From Nomia melanderi (Eukaryota > Arthropoda > Insecta > Hymenoptera > Halictidae), in assembly GCF_051020985.1 (NCBI RefSeq), contig NC_134999.1:37543160-37607159 (forward strand): 64,000 nucleotides of DNA, given 5' to 3'. The notes under the pieces are model-generated. The model was given only the letters and a program-made list of their open reading frames with translations. It did no database searches and was not told the origin of the DNA. The first letter of the stretch is position 1. Every line of letters begins with the position of its first letter. Made by a program: the position numbers and the translations under genes. Shown here piece by piece: positions 39,967 through 56,943 of this stretch.

Positions 39967-41757
39967 TTACACGTCCAGTTGCTTCATCATCCAATGGAAG
40001 AAGCCGAGGATAGAGAAACTGAAGCTCAAAGGAATGAACGTTGCTTTTATCCATGACCATATACTGTAATTTGTAGAGAATCATAACTTATTATCATATT
40101 TTCCAACACTATAATATATGCAATATGATTACTAGAACATTCTGTGCATTACTTACTCTTTCTACTCACTGCAAATTACTCTCAACAACAGCAAGAACTA
40201 GCACTCGTACCAAAATTAATCCGCATTAATTCCGAACTAGTATAATTACATACTTACATCCCTAATTGTGAAAGCTTCACCTACGGTTTCAACACATCAA
40301 TGAAATTTTCTATATTACAAACTTTCTACATGTAATCTATTAACGATCTCCTTAATAAAAATAATTCAAATCGCACAACTTCACTCTAACTTTTTCCAAA
40401 GTTCTAATGCTACTCTACAAAGTCGATTACCAAACATTTCATTTACTTGTAGCTGTTATTGTCAGCCACGGTAAATCGCGAAGGCGTTGGAAGGGTGCCA
40501 CAGTCGAAAATAACAATAGGTTTCACTGGATAATCGTCAGCGTCAGTCTTCGACTGTTCAATTTTGAAGACTACGTCCTCGCCATTGACGACCTGTCAAC
40601 GTAATAGTATCATCAGTCTATTAATTAAACGATATTTCACATTGATACCAATTGTCCACCTTTCCGAAGACAGTATGATGTCCATCCAACCAGGGTGTTG
40701 GGATAGTAGTGATGAAAAATTGACAGCCATTAGTATTCTTCCCACTATTCGCCATGCTGACGAACATGGGTCCATTGTGACCCACAGAGAAATTTTCATC
40801 GTCGAAGTATTTGCCATAGATGCTGATGGATCCAGTGCCATCGCCATTTTCGATGTCACCACCTGCAGAATCGACTCATCAGAACGAGTTCCGTGTCGTT
40901 ATTCGGATTAATCACTTTACCTTGGATCATAAATTTCTTGATAACCCGATGGAACCGTGTGCCTTTGTACGTTTTACCTGCGACGCCGGTCGTCGCGAGA
41001 GCAACGAAATTCCTTACGGTTTTCGGAGCAATGTCTCCGAAGAGGCCGACCACGATTCTTCCTGCTGGATGATCGTCAATCATGATGTCTAGGTACACTT
41101 GTTCAGTGACTGTGAGTTGATCATCCTGAAATAAATATTTCGGTTAATTCAATTTAGTCTATTACAGGAAACCCTTATTAATACATCGACGAGATCAATA
41201 ATGCAGAAATAAATGATTAATGAATTGAGTTTGATTCTGGTTCGGTTCAAATTAGACCTAAGCTAAATACGTGATTTATTTCAGACTTCTCAAATATTGT
41301 GTAAATGAATTACTCTCGAAGAATTCTCTATTTTTGAACGTTTTCTAAGTTTACTTTGCTCTTAATCTCCACGTTCGAAGATCTGATGCAATTTCCACAC
41401 GTGGTCGATGGAGAACAACTTACGCACATGCGATAGCTAACGACGAAAGAAACCTTACATCGTTGCCTCTGTAAATATAAGACGTATCTGATGTATACTA
41501 GGCTTCAATTCTTCCGCGTAATCTAAATCTCCCGTTGAAATTCATTGGCCAGTTTTCATCAGCCGCCTCGAACTGAATTTACACCTCGTGAATAATCTTT
41601 AGCGAACAAACTCGACACTTCATCGGTGATCGTTAATCGGAATCTATGAAAATTTTTCTTTTAATACAACACCGCACTTCCACCGAACTGGACAACTCTT
41701 TTTCAAGACTTTCTCGTCCCCGTTCGATCTGAACTGAATTCCTTTAATAATTACCAC

Positions 41758-41790
<33 letters not shown>

Positions 41791-41942
41791 ATATTCACGT
41801 TTAATCCGAAGCCGATTTCCTTAATGCCGTCGACCTAACGGCACGCAGAAAAACAGAAATATCACCGGCATTAAACGCGGAACGGTACCTCTAAAGTTGC
41901 GACGACCGCGACCAGGCAGGCAATCGTCAGCAGGGTCTTCAT
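39967..41942 (-). CDS. ninaA: NinaA-type cyclophilin, membrane-anchored peptidyl-prolyl isomerase
   Basis: Five exons, 41889-41942, 40921-41125, 40660-40862, 40447-40592 and 39967-40063, give 234 aa; fly NinaA is about 237. Exon 1 is a signal peptide. The cyclophilin domain keeps the catalytic Arg and Phe-Met-x-Gln ([16 protein letters not shown]) and the Trp-Leu and His of [10 protein letters not shown]. The last exon supplies a C-terminal membrane helix that aligns with the NinaA tail ([10 protein letters not shown] against NILGWIKAAG). In flies NinaA is an ER and transport-vesicle chaperone needed for the major rhodopsin Rh1; the same role here is inferred. The donor of exon 4 begins GTAA, so reading through gives an immediate in-frame stop. 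It is divergent from the carboxypeptidase gene, with start codons 900 bp apart. Confidence 0.88.
41758..41790. repeat. GA dinucleotide microsatellite
   Basis: An almost pure GA run in intron 1 of ninaA, interrupted once near its 5' end. A common replication-slippage repeat; useful as a marker only. Confidence 0.9.
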
Positions 41943-42299
41943 GACTTTACGATCACGCTCCCAGTGCCCCGGATTCCCTGATGCTTCCAACGCCATTAGT
42001 CAACTTCGAACCACGGGCATCAGCCGCGATCTGAAGCGCCGCGGGGCGACGCTTGCGCGGAATGCATCGGAGCACTTCGATTGTGTTAACTTAATCTCGG
42101 TAAAAATCACGTCTCTATAGAAATCAATGATCCTACACAACATCGAAGGTTTACTACATATTTATCATATACAACCTGAAATCGTCTTAAATATCAAGCT
42201 AACTTCATCGAGAGTTCTTAAAGTCCTAAGAATCTAAATGCTTCCAAATAAAATCTTCCAAACAGGTATAGAACATCAAATTCCCTCTCTAATAAATGA

Positions 42300-42526
42300 C
42301 TAACCCTTTGCGGTCGATTCTGAAATACAAGACATTCAACAGATTTAAGTTCCATATCAATCGCTTAGTTAAAAGACAAAGAGGAATCCACGTGCTGATC
42401 TCCCGCTTCGAATAATCAAATCATTCGTTTGCGACTTAGTCTTCCTTGAACATTCTATCTCTCCAAAATATCTATATTCATCCGCAAATGATTAAAACAA
42501 TATCATCGAGCCTCCAAAGGGGTTAA
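42300..42526. mobile_element. TTAA-type MITE-like element, family A, copy 1
   Basis: The left end reads CTAACCCTTTGCGG and the right end CTCCAAAGGGGTTAA. The inner ends are inverted repeats of CCCTTTG type and the flanks are CTAA and TTAA, so the target duplication has decayed by one base. No coding capacity. It lies between the ninaA and carboxypeptidase starts and could affect either promoter. Confidence 0.55.
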
Positions 42527-42796
42527 CGCGATAAACCATCGAGAAAACAGTCGCATGTCCAACGACCTCATCCCCTAAATCAGCCCGAAAGGCGTCGCCG
42601 ACGGAAATTCCGAGCAGACTGGCGAATTACCAAAAAATCAACAAGTCCCGGGATTCTGGCAGCTGACTCGCAGCGTGGATCCACGGGGTCAAAGATCCTC
42701 GAAGTGCTACGGCGACCGGGCGATCCACGATCGAGGAGGCTCGAAAGCCGGGCTCGTTAAGTCCCGTTACTCCCGATCGTCGACCGGGTCGAATAT

Positions 42797-42804
42797 CATA
42801 AAAG
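42797..42804 (+). promoter_or_regulatory. TATA-like element of carboxypeptidase gene 1
   Basis: CATAAAAG lies 45 bp upstream of the start codon at 42,842, which fits a TATA element with a very short 5' UTR, as is usual for highly expressed gut enzymes. Confidence 0.4.
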
Positions 42805-42841
42805 GTGGGCACGTCGACGAACCGTGGATAGTCGATCGAGG

Positions 42842-45800
42842 ATGGCGAAGGACAGCACATCGCGCGGTGCACGTGGCCGTCTGACGGCGTTCGCGTTCCT
42901 CCTCGTCGCCGTCGCGTTGGCCGCGGATGCGTCGTCGGTCTATCGACGGCAACGCCGGGACTTCGTCATCCCGGACTGGATCGAGATCGTCGACGAGCCG
43001 GCCGCGGAGAATTCGAAGACGATCCAGAGGGCGGTCAGGGTCAGGGACGCGAAGATGACCTACGACGGCGCGCAGGTGTGGAGGGTGAAGGCCAGCGAAG
43101 GACAGACCGTGACCAGCGTCGCTCTCGAGTTCCAGGAGGCTGGTTGTTAGTAACTTTGTGGGTTCGTCATGTCTGATCGTTGGTCGATGGAGTCACTTGG
43201 TCTCAGGGGGTCGTAGAATAAGGGAGTTCACGATTTAACGCTGAAACTACCGATGGTTGAACTGACTTTTTGAAATTCCTCTGTTGATACCGAAGGTGCA
43301 TCTATTGAGACTTTAATTGATTTGAAAATCAGTTTGCGCGTTGCTACATGAATTTGATGATTTCTTAGAGGATATGTTGTTTTCTTAATAATTGCAAAAT
43401 GTTGATAGTAAAACTATTATTCTTTTAGGATTATTGAAAAGAGGACGCTTCCATGAGAAAGTATTGGAGAAATTGATTTAGTAACGCGCGAAGTGGAGTA
43501 GAAGTTAATAGAAATCTGAATAGATGTACTCTTAGAGTTTCTATAGAGAAATTTGAAGTCTGAACTGCTCGGTAGTGTTGAGTGTTTTAGAATCTCAAGG
43601 GATTCATCGAATGAATTGTTAGCTACTTCTGTTTGAAGAGAGTGAAGTAGAGATAGGAATATGTAAATGAATAATGGGTGAAAGTATTGGTGATAATTAA
43701 TTTATGAGTCAAGCTTTTATAGATTTGTTATATGCGTTTACTATTATGTTTTATGTCATTGTTTCTTCTTAATATCTTCATTTTTATTTAGAAGAATAAG
43801 GGAGCCATGCATTTGATCAATGAAAGGATTGCGAGTTAAAAGGATATGAGGAATACTGTTTCAGCATCGATTTTTCTGTCTGTGGTCTACAGTATTTTCT
43901 CTATGGTTGGGTAACGAGACAACATTCGACGTAATGGTGCGCTCGCAGGAGATCCCGAGAATCGCCCGTTACCTGCAACAAAAAGACTTACAATATAACG
44001 TGGTGATCGAGGATCTACAGAAGAAAATCGACGAGGAGAATCCCCTGCCGTCCGAAGAAGAAATGCAGGAGATGGAGGGTCGTTTTGGTTCGTAGAAATC
44101 TTTGCCATTCTATTCCCATGCAAATTGGAATTTGCTTACTATTCTGCCTTCTATCTACCTACGATTTCCACCTATCTACGAGAGCTGCGATCTCTTACTT
44201 TAGATCTCTGAATGATACTCGTTCAAATGGACCGAAACGAGTGGCTGCAGTAATAATAATACTCGCTTTATCGCCATGAAATCGTAATCTACGAGTTCTC
44301 CCGTAAAACGCATATTTAAAACACTTCATTCTTTGGATGGTAAATCGTCAGTTAGATTTCCATATAAATCGAATAATTATACAGACAAATGTTCTGCAAG
44401 ATAACCGTGCAGAGGCCAGAAAATCAGATTCAACGATTACTGAAGTTCACGCTTCCGTGAAATAAAACCCGTCCAACGATCGCCGGTTGAAAGAAAAAAA
44501 TGTTTCACTTGTCATTTTACTCGTTCCACTGACACGAATGGCTCCGACGAGGCAGTGGGTAGTCCGGTCACGTAGCGAAGAAAGCCGAGGGAAACAAATG
44601 GCCGTGTCGAGCCACCGATTCGAAAGTGATTTTGATAAGCGCCGCTTAACAGCCCCGTTAGACGTCCCGGGCAAATTAATCGCGTGAAACTTCCACGGCC
44701 GTCTAATGACATTCTAATGCGTGGACAAACTGTCAACGCAGTTTGCTCGGCAACGTAATGTTACCTTCTGGCACTTTTATTTTTCTTTGAAACGAACAAT
44801 CTCAAAAGAATCTTTCACATTTTGTCATTATCAAGAACGATCCATGATTCTAATTATCATCGCTATACATTTTGATTTTTCGTCGTATCGAATATATTTC
44901 TATTTCGAAGAATAGAAGATTTACATAATATTCCATCAACGATATAAGTATTGTCAACGCAGTTTGTTCGACAACGTAATGTTACCTTCTGGCACTTTTA
45001 TTTTTCTTTGAAACGAACAATCTCAAAAGAATCTTTCACATTTTGTCATTATCAAGAACGATCCATGATTCTAATTATCATCGCTATACATTTTGATTTT
45101 TCGTCGTATCGAATATATTTCTGTTTCGAAGAATAGAAGATTTACACAATATTCCATCAACGATATAAGTATTGTCAACGCAGTTTGTTCGACAACGTAA
45201 TGTTACCTTCTGGCACTTTTATTTTTCTTTCAAACGAATAGTCTCAAAAGAATATTTCACATTTTGTCATTAACGATCCACGAATCTAATTATCATCGCT
45301 ATACATTTTGATTTTTCGTCGTATCGAATATATTTCTATTTCGCAGAATAGACGATTTACATAACATTCCATCAACGATATAAGTATTCAAATAATTTAT
45401 AACTTGCACGAATTTACCAGCAGGATTCATTAGCTCAATGAAGCTCTTGAATGATTACCTACCGTCGCACTGTTTTTCAGTAGAATCGAACGGGGTTAGC
45501 AACCTCGCCGCGATTTAACCTGCTTACACAGTTCCGGTCCGATAATGCTGATTAACATTAACAGTTACGCGGTGCCCGTGGTCTCTCGCATCTGCAACGC
45601 ACGTGCAGATCCATCTGTTACTCTCGGCGGACGAGTTTACGCGATTCACGCGCGATGTACGATACGAATATCCCGTTAGCCATTCCCGGGCAGATCTTTG
45701 GGTACGCTCGCCTCGATTGGCAGCGGGCCCAGTTGGAAAACGACTGGAGAAACCGACATCTTCGGACCGGCAATTCGAACGGAATCGTAAATGAGGGGAG

Positions 45801-48800
45801 CTGCGCAGAATGTAATTCAGTGATTGATGGATGATCGAGGGGAAATGGGTTGTCAGGCTTCTATCTCGTCCGAGTTAATGATAGAAGCCGCGACGTTGGA
45901 CTTTGAGTACTCAAAAACAGATAATACCTACTTTTCCACCGGACATAAATCAACTTCGGATTACCGTAATAAAACTACGATTAACTGGATCGATTATCTG
46001 ATCTGACAAATATACTTTTAACACTAGAACTACCATATGAATCAAAATGACTCATTCCTTGAAAACCGATTAAAGAAAGTTAAGTACTAGCTAATCTAAA
46101 ATGTAAACCAATTGAAAATCTGAATAACTAGCTTAAATAAAGAGATCTTCGAAAGTCAGTTCGAGTGGCCGGTAGTTCTAGTGTTAATTTCTTAATGAAT
46201 CTTAATCTGACTCATTCAAGTTCTTGCATTTAGGTATGCGTACAATGAAATTTTACAAATAAGCTTCCATTCGTGCTTCTCAATTTGTCTACCTGTCTCC
46301 GAATCGAACTGGATAATCGAGTTTCTACTGTGCTGCTCGATTTAATTCACGTTTCTTTTATGGTCAAAGTCTTCCTAATTCAGAGACCGGCTATCGATCT
46401 ATCTATAGACTAACAGGCAACGTCACCTACCACCGATCACTGAGCTTCCGAGTAATTTTCTAGCTCGTTACGCTTGGTGGCAGGGAGTCAGGGTGCGAGG
46501 TAGATACCCACGTCCTCGTCCTCTTCGTTATCCTGTATCTGTGAACGGTGGAGGTGCTCCCTGGCGCTTTAGGGGTGAGATTCCCGCGCGCATAATCCGC
46601 TTCGTCGATTCAGAATCACTTTGCTGCGCGAATTCTCCCTGCGAAATTCTCTCTCGCTCGCTGGCTCGCGATGTTTACGCAAAATTGCTTGGAACTTTCA
46701 TTCGTGAATACGGAAATCTGCCCTTTACGTTTCTATTATTTAAACTGTCTTGGAATAATCGGGATATTTCACTTTACTCAACTGCTTCGCCTATTTTATT
46801 CAGAAACTTTATGCGATCTTTCCCATAGTTTCTTTGCTACGCTCTTCGACAGTCTCTCGCGTTTTTGGAATAATAGAAATGATATTGGGAGAAGAAGGAA
46901 ATTACAGCTTGGATAACAGAATAATTTAAAGAATAATTATTTAAACTATCTTGGAATAATCGGGATATTTCACTTTATTCAACTGCTTCGCCTATTTTAT
47001 TCAGAAACTTTATGCGATCTTTCCCATAGTTTCTTTGCTACGCTCTTTAACAATCTCTCGCGTTTTTGGAATAATAGAAATGTTATATTGGGAGAAGAGG
47101 AAAATTTCAGTTTGGATAACAGAATAATTTAAAGAGTAATGTGTGATCTACATTCTATCGATTGTTCTCCTCTGAATCTACGGAGCGGAATGTTTCTACG
47201 TATTACTTAAGGATGCCGGACGTGCAACCTCTGAATAATCTTGAAGGTATACCTGTCAGGTCATCGAATGGAATGGAGCAGCTACCATCGACTCGAAGAT
47301 ATATACACCTATCTCGATTATCTGGCTGAAACCTTCCCAGCTGTGTGTTCTGTCGTCAGCATTGGAAACTCCGTCGAAGGGAGACCCCTCAAGGTAGCCA
47401 TTTCGAATTATTACAAGAACTACAATCTAGATATCCATCTGTTTTCTTGATCAATCAGCGAAAAGGATTTCATTGAACCCATCAAAACTGGATTTGAAGA
47501 TATCTTCCGCATCCCCCTCGATTGACATTTCGACATTCTTATCTTAATCCGATAATTAATTTTACATTTCTAGATATTCTTATCTTAATCCGATAAATAA
47601 TTCATGAAAATTTTCGGTTATCTTTGTTCACTGAAGTGGTATTGTGTAATATTTAATCTGGAAACTTCCTGTTATTCCGAGGACGTAAATATTGTGCGCG
47701 CATACATTTCTGCGAATGAAATTAATCAATTGTCGTGGGATGTTTCGATAGAATACAAGGATTAAGATCTAGAAACTTAAAGTCCAATTATTCAAATAAT
47801 TGGAATCTAGGTATTAAGAAGATCAGAATCTAGAAAACTGGTATTTGATCTAGTGATTTGGAAGCTTCTTAATACAAGGATTAAGATCTACAAACTTAAA
47901 GTCTAATGATTCAAATACTTGAAATCTAGTTGTTAAGAAGATTGGAATCTAGAAAACTGGTATTTGATCTAGTGATTTGGAAGATTGAGATCTAGAGAAT
48001 TAGTACCTAATGATTCGAAAGATTAAGACCAAGAAGATCAGAATGTAGTTGTTCAATAAAGAAAAAATGGTAAACGGTGCTGTAGGTGTTGAGAATCAGC
48101 AACGGCAAGCCGAACGCCCCCGCATTGTGGATCGACGGAGGTATTCACGCGAGAGAATGGATCTCGCCAGCATCAGTGACCTACATCATCGATCATCTGG
48201 TCGAAAACAGCGACAGCCTCGAGGCTGATTATTACATCCTCCCGGTGGCTAATCCTGATGGGTAAAGATTCATCGATAATCTCAATAATGATATTCACAA
48301 AATCATACTGATTATTCTTCTCGACTGATTTGCAGCTACGAATACACTTTCACGAGAGATCGTCTGTGGAGAAAGAACAGGAGGCACACGATTGGCAGTT
48401 CTTGCACTGGCGTCGATCTCAACAGAAACTTTGGCTACCGATGGGGTGGCATGGGGACCAGCAAAGATCCCTGTCGCGAGATTTACGCTGGTTCTGGACC
48501 ATTCTCCGAACCTGAGACCAACGCTATCAAGAACTTCTTCGAAGCTAGCGCAGCTAACTTCAAGGTAACTTGAGATCAATCTTAAAGAGATTGGACACCT
48601 TTAGAACAGAACGTTCATGATTCCCATCCCAGTGACGGAAATATCTTCAACTTCTTGATTGTACTATAAAATAGTCAAACATTTAGTGTCGAATAAATTA
48701 CGCAATAAACTTAGGAGGATCTTTAACCCTTTGACGAATGTCGACGTTTCCGCGAGATGAAAATTTCATATTTGAAAGACTAAGTCGACGAATGATTTAT

Positions 48801-49407
48801 TCGAACAGCAAGATATCAGTACATAGTTTCCTTTTCTATATATTAATTAAGCAATTGATAGGTAATTCAATTTCATCTGCTGAAGGTTTCGTATATTTTA
48901 TAGAATCTCCGTCTGCGAAGGGTTAACTGATGAAAACAAACATTCCAGTATCTTCAGAAGGAAATTAATTTGCACCTCTTCTAAAATGATAATCTATAGA
49001 AATTTAATGTAGAAGAAATAACTTTCATTTTTTCTTATTTTCAGGCGTATTTAACGTTCCACAGTTATGGCCAGTTCATCCTGTACCCATGGGGTTACGA
49101 TAGAAGGGTTCCACCGGATTACGCGGACCTCGAAAGGGTTGGCAGAGAGGTATCCACGGCGATGAAGAAAGCCGGCGGCGCGAACAGCGCTTACACGGTT
49201 GGGAACAGCGCCACGACGTTGTACGCAGCTTCCGGTGGCTCCGACGACTGGGCTAAAGCTATTCTGAAGATAAAGTACACGTACACGATCGAGTTGAGGG
49301 ACACCGGGAAATACGGTTTCGTTTTGCCATCGCGCTACATCATTCCAACGGCGAAGGAAGCTTTGGCAGCGGTGATGGTCGTCACGGAAGCTTGCAAATC
49401 ATTGTAA
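42842..49407 (+). CDS. Zinc carboxypeptidase, M14A, carboxypeptidase-B-like (gene 1)
   Basis: Six exons, 42842-43145, 43893-44087, 47260-47393, 48086-48261, 48336-48564 and 49045-49407, give 466 aa, all in phase. It has a signal peptide (about residues 1-32), an activation segment, and the catalytic domain starting near HRMEWSSYHRLEDIY. Zinc ligands are in HAREW and FHSYGQ. Substrate residues are in DRLWRKNRR and NRNFGYRW, the tyrosine is in LYAASGGS, and the catalytic glutamate is in TIELRDTGKYGF. The pocket position equivalent to 255 is Asp (SGGSDDW), as in carboxypeptidase B, so it should prefer C-terminal Lys or Arg; this is inferred. Exon 1 carries a basic cluster YRRQRRD just after the signal peptide. 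The donor of exon 2 (GTTCGT) is weak. Intron 2 (3.2 kb) is packed with tandem duplications. An alternative ATG at 42,824 would add six residues. Confidence 0.9.
44731..45389. repeat. Three tandem copies of a 221-bp unit
   Basis: Copies start at 44,731, 44,952 and 45,173 with TGTCAACGCAGTTTG. The first two are nearly identical. The third has a few substitutions and a small deletion near 45,270 and ends by 45,389. The high similarity suggests recent duplication. Each unit contains a long AT-rich core and no coding signal. It lies in intron 2 of carboxypeptidase gene 1. Confidence 0.95.
46018..46187. mobile_element. TTAA-flanked MITE-like element, family B, intact ends
   Basis: A 170-bp element in intron 2 of carboxypeptidase gene 1. 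It begins TTAACACTAGAACTACC and ends GGTAGTTCTAGTGTTAA, a perfect inverted repeat including the TTAA. This is the best-preserved example of the family in the window. It has no open frame of note. The piggyBac-like assignment rests on the TTAA flanks and short inverted repeats. Confidence 0.8.
46735..47137. repeat. Tandem duplication, 201-bp unit, two copies
   Basis: Copies begin at 46,735 and 46,936 with ATTATTTAAACT and share almost the whole unit, including GGAATAATCGGGATATTTC. The second copy ends close to the acceptor of exon 3 of carboxypeptidase gene 1, so branch point and pyrimidine tract lie just beyond it. Confidence 0.9.
47753..47990. repeat. Tandem duplication, 119-bp unit, with an inverted copy 3 kb away
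   Basis: Two copies starting at 47,753 and 47,872 (ATACAAGGATTAAGATCTA), in intron 3 of carboxypeptidase gene 1. The reverse complement of more than one unit occurs at 50,919-51,057 inside a chymotrypsin intron. Both genes being transcribed could expose complementary RNA, but no function is implied. Confidence 0.85.
48723..48926. mobile_element. TTAA-type MITE-like element, family A, copy 2
   Basis: 204 bp in intron 5 of carboxypeptidase gene 1. It starts TTAACCCTTTGACGAA and ends CTGCGAAGGGTTAA: TTAA flanks and near-perfect inverted ends. The interior is clearly related to the copy at 56,134-56,344, for example in the block containing TAGTTTCCTTTTCT. Confidence 0.8.
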
Positions 49408-49719
49408 TTACCCGTGATTGCACTGAGATTCATTCTCTCTGAACGAGAAGCTTGTATAAATATTATTATCGGTATACCTGCGTACTGCTAGTGGATAAGA
49501 GATTTTTATGTGCGAATTATTTATTGAACGAAAAGAATTGATAAAAACTGATCGAATATTTATTTACCCCTTACCCAGAAAGCGACATTTCCTGATTATA
49601 ACCTTGATATGTTAAGAAAATGTTTAGAAGCAATCGGGAAGCATGAAACGAACTGACAGGTTGATCGAATAATATATATTCCATTAGCAGCGATAGGGAC
49701 GAGGAGGGGAGAGAGTTAA

Positions 49720-49725
49720 TTTATT
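49720..49725 (-). terminator. Polyadenylation signal of chymotrypsin-like gene 1
   Basis: Minus-strand AATAAA about 155 bp after the stop codon. The plus-strand carboxypeptidase gene ends at 49,407, so the two genes share a 470-bp convergent spacer. I saw no canonical plus-strand signal for the carboxypeptidase. Confidence 0.4.
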
Positions 49726-49877
49726 TTGAAGCGCGTTATCTTTTAATACCTTCTATTTCCGATAACGCATTTTACAATATTTCCGTGGAACTTGATTACT
49801 CAGTTTTACCTGAATATGGATTTCTTACTGACTGATAACTAAACTCTAATTACAAGAATATTATCAGTCGGCGTTGA

Positions 49878-51627
<1,750 letters not shown>

Positions 51628-52383
51628 CGCGCGGAACTAGCGATGGAATTCGCTCAAGCAATCAGGATCGAATGGCCTAGGCGAGAGTGCCCAGTGTCAA
51701 GGTGTCCGCGTTCGCGGAAGAACATCCTGGGAAGGAATTGGAGAGAGCTTTCTTTCTATAGACTGGAACTGGTTCCAGCGAGCTGGACCATTGCTGACTG
51801 CAAATGGATTGCATCAGTCGGTGTCCAGGTTTTCACTTGTGGACACTTCTTGGTCATTAGAGGTGACATATCCGACATATGAAAAGTAGCTGCAGTAGGA
51901 TCGTTATTGATCTTTCAATTGTATTGTTTCTAACGTCGATGTGTCTCGAGTTTAAACCTTGAGAATGGGAATATAATATTGAGACATGATCAGTGAATGG
52001 TAGAATGATTTGGAATAGTTCTTTGGTATAAGGCTATTGGTGAAATAGAAGTCAATAGAGGTGACATGTCTGACATATGAAAAGTAGCTGCAGTCGGATC
52101 GTTATTGATCTTTCAATTGTATTGTTTCTAACGTCGATGTGTCTGGAGTCAAGACCTAATCAAGACTTAACCAAGACCTAACTAAACTTTGTAAGGCGGG
52201 GGGAACATTTTTTGAGAAATAAAGCGATTTCTAACGTCGATGTGTCTGGAGTTTAAACCTTGAGAATAGGAATATAATGTTCAGATATGATCAGTGAATG
52301 ATTTGGAATAGCTCTTTGGTATAGGTAGGCTATTGGTGAAACAGAATATGGAGATCGCATATGTACACTGGCTAAAAAGAATC
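51628..52383. other. Spacer between chymotrypsin genes 1 and 2
   Basis: It must contain the promoter of chymotrypsin gene 1, for which I see no TATA box, and the 3' flank of gene 2. From 51,861 it is built of a duplicated 198-bp unit, listed separately. Confidence 0.5.
51861..52340. repeat. Duplicated 198-bp unit plus a third partial copy
   Basis: Copies start at 51,861 and 52,059 with AGGTGACAT. A third partial copy resumes at about 52,228 with TTTCTAACGTCGATGTG after a divergent insert near 52,155-52,227. The second copy is interrupted by that insert and its remaining part continues in the third. It lies between two chymotrypsin genes. Confidence 0.85.
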
Positions 52384-52389
52384 TTTATT
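52384..52389 (-). terminator. Polyadenylation signal of chymotrypsin-like gene 2
   Basis: Minus-strand AATAAA only about 30 bp after the stop codon, giving a very short 3' UTR. Confidence 0.6.
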
Positions 52390-52419
52390 TAATATTTAAG
52401 TAGACTGAAGTATAAAAGT

Positions 52420-53969
<1,550 letters not shown>

Positions 53970-54004
53970 ATCGATGATTTGATGTGATTTTCAAGAACGG
54001 AACG

Positions 54005-54013
54005 TTTTATATA
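54005..54013 (-). promoter_or_regulatory. TATA box of chymotrypsin-like gene 2
   Basis: Minus-strand TATATAAAA, 36 bp upstream of the start codon, so the 5' UTR should be only around ten bases. It is the clearest core promoter in the window. Confidence 0.65.
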
Positions 54014-54589
54014 GGAAGCTGACAGGCTATCGATGACGCTGCTATACCCGATACAGCAGTTAAACCAATGCGATCCGCGATCGATAACGATAAAAGATGT
54101 CGTTCTGACGGATACATCTGTCTTATCGATGTTTCAATTGTGAAATTCAGAATAAAATAGGTGAAGATAGATCAGCCGTGCAACCGAGCACATATCAGTC
54201 CCCACTTGCAATAATAAAAAATGTTTCTACGTATGCTCTAGTTCTTCGTTGCTGGTAGATAAAGGTATAACCGTGCTTGTAATCTAATTGAAGTGCAATA
54301 GTCTATTAACGTTATCAGCGTTGACGATAATATTGAACTACTAGTCGTGATTTACTAATCTACAAATGCTATTCTTGCGAAAAATATTATTTAAACAATA
54401 AAAAACCGGCGGACAATCTACGGAGATTAAAATAATTCATTCATCCATTCTTTCCTTCCGCTTATCTGACACTTCCTCGCATTTCGCTGTTTGATTGATA
54501 ACATTTTAATATCCGCGCGATAGCGACGCATGAATAATTCATTATTGTTTGTAAATCTACAGTTGATAAACAATCGTTTCGTCGAAACG

Positions 54590-54947
54590 AACGTTTCGAT
54601 GCTTTATCTTTATTCTAGGAGGAATGGGTGTAACATCGAACTCAGTTTGATTTTGATTGAATTGACTTATTTATTAATTTCAAGTGTCACCATGGTGACA
54701 TGACCGGTTCACAAATTTATTGTAGTCGACGCAGGTTTGCGGAATTTTGTCGTTGTCATTGAATCGAACGTTTCGACGCTTTATCTTTATTCTAGGAGGA
54801 ATGAGTGCAACATCGAACTCAGTTTGATTTTGATTGAATTGGCTTATTTATTAATTTCAAGTGTCACCATGGTGACAGGACCGGTTCACAAATTTATTGT
54901 AGTCGAGGCAGGTTTGCAGAATTTTGTCGTAGTGTCGTTGAATCGAA
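54590..54947. repeat. Tandem duplication of the 3' end of chymotrypsin gene 3, 177-bp unit
   Basis: Copies begin at 54,590 and 54,767 with AACGTTTCGA and differ by few substitutions. The gene-proximal copy forms the 3' UTR and carries the polyadenylation signal; the distal copy repeats it, so the gene has a second downstream set of signals. Confidence 0.9.
54893..54898 (-). terminator. Polyadenylation signal of chymotrypsin-like gene 3
   Basis: Minus-strand AATAAA 52 bp after the stop codon. Because the surrounding 177 bp are duplicated, an equivalent signal lies about 177 bp further downstream. Confidence 0.55.
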
Positions 54948-54949
54948 GT

Positions 54950-56885
<1,936 letters not shown>

Positions 56886-56934
56886 TGTCGTACGATTAGT
56901 TTGTTACAACTTGCGAAAGTAACCGAGAGTTACG

Positions 56935-56943
56935 ATTTATATA
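56935..56943 (-). promoter_or_regulatory. TATA box of chymotrypsin-like gene 3
   Basis: Minus-strand TATATAAAT, 50 bp upstream of the start codon, in the same relative place as in chymotrypsin gene 2. Confidence 0.55.

Larger units (their letters stand above)
44088..47259 (+). other. Large repeat-filled intron 2 of carboxypeptidase gene 1
   Basis: No exon-like segment was found. The intron holds a 221-bp unit repeated three times, a TTAA MITE-like element at 46,018-46,187 and a 201-bp tandem duplication near the 3' end; each is listed separately. Open frames inside the repeats recur with the unit and are not genes. Confidence 0.6.

Noticed and set aside
43233..43255. Sequence TTAACGCTGAAACTACCGA resembling a family B element end
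   Set aside because: No matching inverted end with TTAA was found downstream in intron 1; at most a solo relic.
44721..45136. Two near-identical 60-64 aa open frames
   Set aside because: They are the same frame in copies of the 221-bp tandem repeat; no coding signal.
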